Positions 5,974-7,276 of a stretch of DNA of 7,276 bases are shown in pieces. A model generated the notes under the pieces. The model saw only the letters and a program-made list of their open reading frames with translations, made no database searches and was not told the DNA's origin. Source of the DNA: Candidatus Heimdallarchaeota archaeon (lineage in GTDB: Archaea > Asgardarchaeota > Heimdallarchaeia > Heimdallarchaeales > Heimdallarchaeaceae). The stretch's first letter is position 1; the number at the start of each line of letters is the position of its first letter. The position numbers and the translations under genes were made by a program. The stretch covers positions 1 to 7,276 of the forward strand of contig JAGLTP010000391.1 of assembly GCA_023135215.1 (NCBI GenBank), given 5' to 3'.

Positions 5974-6897
5974 ATGTCAGATAAAATGATTATTACATTC
6001 TTGGGTACTTCATCCGCTCCACCTCAAGAAAATAGAAGTCAGAGTGCAATGTCCCTGAAATATAGAGGACACATTCTTTTATTTGATGTTGGGGAAGGAA
6101 CACAATTTCAAATGGTTAAGAACAAAGTTGGAATGAAGAACCTAACCATATTACTTACACATTTGCATTCAGATCATACTTTAGGATTGATAGGATTACT
6201 AACAACAAGAGATTTCTATAATATTTCTTCTCCTGTTACTATAATCGGACCTCCATGGACCAGATCTTTTGTATTCTTGCTGCTTTTAGCTTATAGGTTA
6301 AGACCAGATTATGAAATAAAAGTAATAGAAACTGAAGGAGGAATAGTAACATCAAATGATGACTTCTATATAGAATCCTTTAGAGTATCTCATTCAGAAA
6401 ATAGTTTCGGTTATAAAATTGAAACCCACAAGCCCTTAGGAGTATTCAATGTAGAAGAAGCAAAAAATAAGAAAATTCCCAAAGGTAAGCTATGGAACAG
6501 AATTCAAAGCGGTTTTCCCATAGAGATAGAAGGAAGAACAATCTATCCTTCAGAAATTATGGACGATTCTCAAGCTAAGCAATTGAAGGTTGTAATTTCT
6601 GGAGACACTAATTTGTGTCAAAATGTAATTAATAAGGCTTCAAATGCAGATTTGTTAGTGCATGATGCAACTTATCCACCTTCTGAAGAGAGGAGGGCAA
6701 AGAAATATCTGCATTCAACATGTGTTGATGCTGCAAGAGTAGCCAAATTTTCTAATGCAAAAAAACTAGTGATGACCCACATTTCTGCTTTGCACGAGAA
6801 CTTGGATGAATCTTTAAAATCAACTCAGCAGATATTTCCTAATTCAGTTTTCGCAGAAGATGGTCTAAGAATTACTTTAGACCCTAAAGATTGTTGA
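5974..6897 (+). CDS. rnz: Ribonuclease Z, tRNA 3'-processing endonuclease
   Basis: RNase Z is a zinc-dependent metallo-beta-lactamase enzyme that cuts the 3' trailer from tRNA precursors before CCA addition; it works as a dimer. From ATG 5974 it has 307 residues, normal for the short form. It opens MSDKMIITFLGTSSAPP, the usual first strand. Metal-binding residues: THLHSDH (His63, His65, Asp67, His68), His140 in FRVSHSENSFGY, Asp211 in SGDT, and His269 in THIS; His247 in HSTCVDAA is the conserved catalytic-region histidine. The region at about 93-117 (GPPWTRSFVFLLLLAYRLRP) corresponds to the tRNA-binding exosite arm. Two deviations: most relatives have HGDH instead of HSDH, and SRY after the last histidine motif is here SALHEN. 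The metal site appears complete, so activity is expected. It is the third gene of the prs operon, sharing tRNA maturation with trmG10. Its end overlaps a convergent gene by 14 bases. Confidence 0.95.
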   Translation: MSDKMIITFLGTSSAPPQENRSQSAMSLKYRGHILLFDVGEGTQFQMVKNKVGMKNLTILLTHLHSDHTLGLIGLLTTRDFYNISSPVTIIGPPWTRSFVFLLLLAYRLRPDYEIKVIETEGGIVTSNDDFYIESFRVSHSENSFGYKIETHKPLGVFNVEEAKNKKIPKGKLWNRIQSGFPIEIEGRTIYPSEIMDDSQAKQLKVVISGDTNLCQNVINKASNADLLVHDATYPPSEERRAKKYLHSTCVDAARVAKFSNAKKLVMTHISALHENLDESLKSTQQIFPNSVFAEDGLRITLDPKDC

Positions 6898-7276
6898 TTT
6901 CATTAAAACTTCTTTTTCTTGTTTCTCTACCCTCTACTGTTAGAGGTGCTAGCCAATCTAGGATTTTTTCTGGATTGTTCCCCTTGATTGATAATTCAAC
7001 ATTTCCTAAAGGAGAAGATGTGTCAGATGTAACTACAGCAAATTTCTTTGCAAAAAGAGCTTGTTTATGAAAATGGAGAACAACGCTCTTTTTAGAGTAA
7101 TCTAATGTTGCACAAAATCTTACCGCATCTAAGATTTCCACTGCCCTGATGTAATTAAAGAATTTCTCAAGTCCAGATATAGGTAGATTTTCAGCTTCTA
7201 ATAAGAAATGATTCAAGATTTTTCTCTCTTCAAACACAGGAATAATACCGAGAAGATTGTAAATACAAGTTTCGAT
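6884..7276 (-). CDS. Uncharacterised protein, possibly continuing past the right edge
   Basis: I do not recognise this protein. From a GTG at 7237 it has 117 residues and ends with TAG. The same frame stays open for 13 more codons to the window edge (ending ...YNLLGIIP before the GTG), with no ATG anywhere in frame, so the true start may lie outside. A weak TATA-like TATTTACA centred about 26 bases before 7237 leaves a leaderless GTG start possible. The sequence mixes amphipathic helices (LEKFFNYIRAVEILDAVRF) with likely strands (SVVLHFHKQ, NVELSIKG), suggesting a mixed alpha/beta, soluble, probably cytosolic fold. There is no signal peptide, membrane segment, cysteine motif or known catalytic motif. 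It converges on rnz, overlapping its last 14 bases, so it is not part of that operon. Residue composition looks like a real protein rather than a random frame. Confidence 0.65.
   Translation of the reverse strand: METCIYNLLGIIPVFEERKILNHFLLEAENLPISGLEKFFNYIRAVEILDAVRFCATLDYSKKSVVLHFHKQALFAKKFAVVTSDTSSPLGNVELSIKGNNPEKILDWLAPLTVEGRETRKRSFNEINNL
6911..6924 (+). terminator. Possible oligo-T termination signal after rnz
   Basis: The plus strand just after the rnz stop reads TCTTTTTCTTGTTT, a U-rich transcript stretch without a preceding hairpin. Archaeal RNA polymerase commonly terminates at such runs. It lies inside the convergent gene, where codons for lysine- and glutamate-rich sequence on the other strand could create the same pattern. 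Confidence 0.3.

Noticed and set aside
1..7276. Mobile elements, CRISPR arrays, tRNA or rRNA genes, defence islands
   Set aside because: I found no spaced direct repeats, transposase or integrase motifs, cloverleaf-like segments or defence genes; the space is nearly filled by conserved genes.

Overview
The window is archaeal and AT-rich (roughly one third G+C by eye, with AGA/TTA/AAA/GAA-heavy codon use). The archaeal call rests on a membrane-anchored LonB protease with two transmembrane segments inside its AAA+ domain, a THUMP-type tRNA G10 methyltransferase of the TrmG10 family, an archaeal-length PRPP synthetase, and TATA-box promoters placed for leaderless or short-leader transcripts. I cannot place the lineage from this sequence. 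A mesophilic or uncultivated low-GC archaeon is a guess.

Left part (1-1601): two radical SAM-type proteins face away from each other. The minus-strand gene is cut by the left edge after 150 codons. It keeps only its N-terminal region with a Cys-x2-Cys-x3-Cys...Cys motif like that of archaeal PflX-type (COG1313) radical SAM proteins. The plus-strand gene is a complete relative of the radical SAM component of the AmmeMemoRadiSam group. No Memo or AMMECR1 gene is present in the window.

Middle (1607-3904, minus): lonB followed 18 bases later by a small acidic protein of unknown function, probably one transcript. The small gene ends 5 bases from the end of the convergent radical SAM gene.

Right part (4057-6897, plus): prs, trmG10 and rnz form a tight operon with a 4-base ATGA overlap between the first two and a 4-base gap between the last two. 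It links PRPP supply to two steps of tRNA maturation: dimethylation of G10 and 3' trailer removal. The operon and lonB diverge from a 150-160 base promoter region. At the right edge an unrecognised minus-strand gene overlaps the end of rnz by 14 bases and is open to the edge in its own frame.

The window is mostly conserved housekeeping genes. I see no CRISPR array, mobile element, tRNA or rRNA. The points most worth a second look are the divergent radical SAM pair, the lonB-linked small protein, the unidentified right-edge gene, and a shared sequence at two stop codons that may double as ribosome binding sites.
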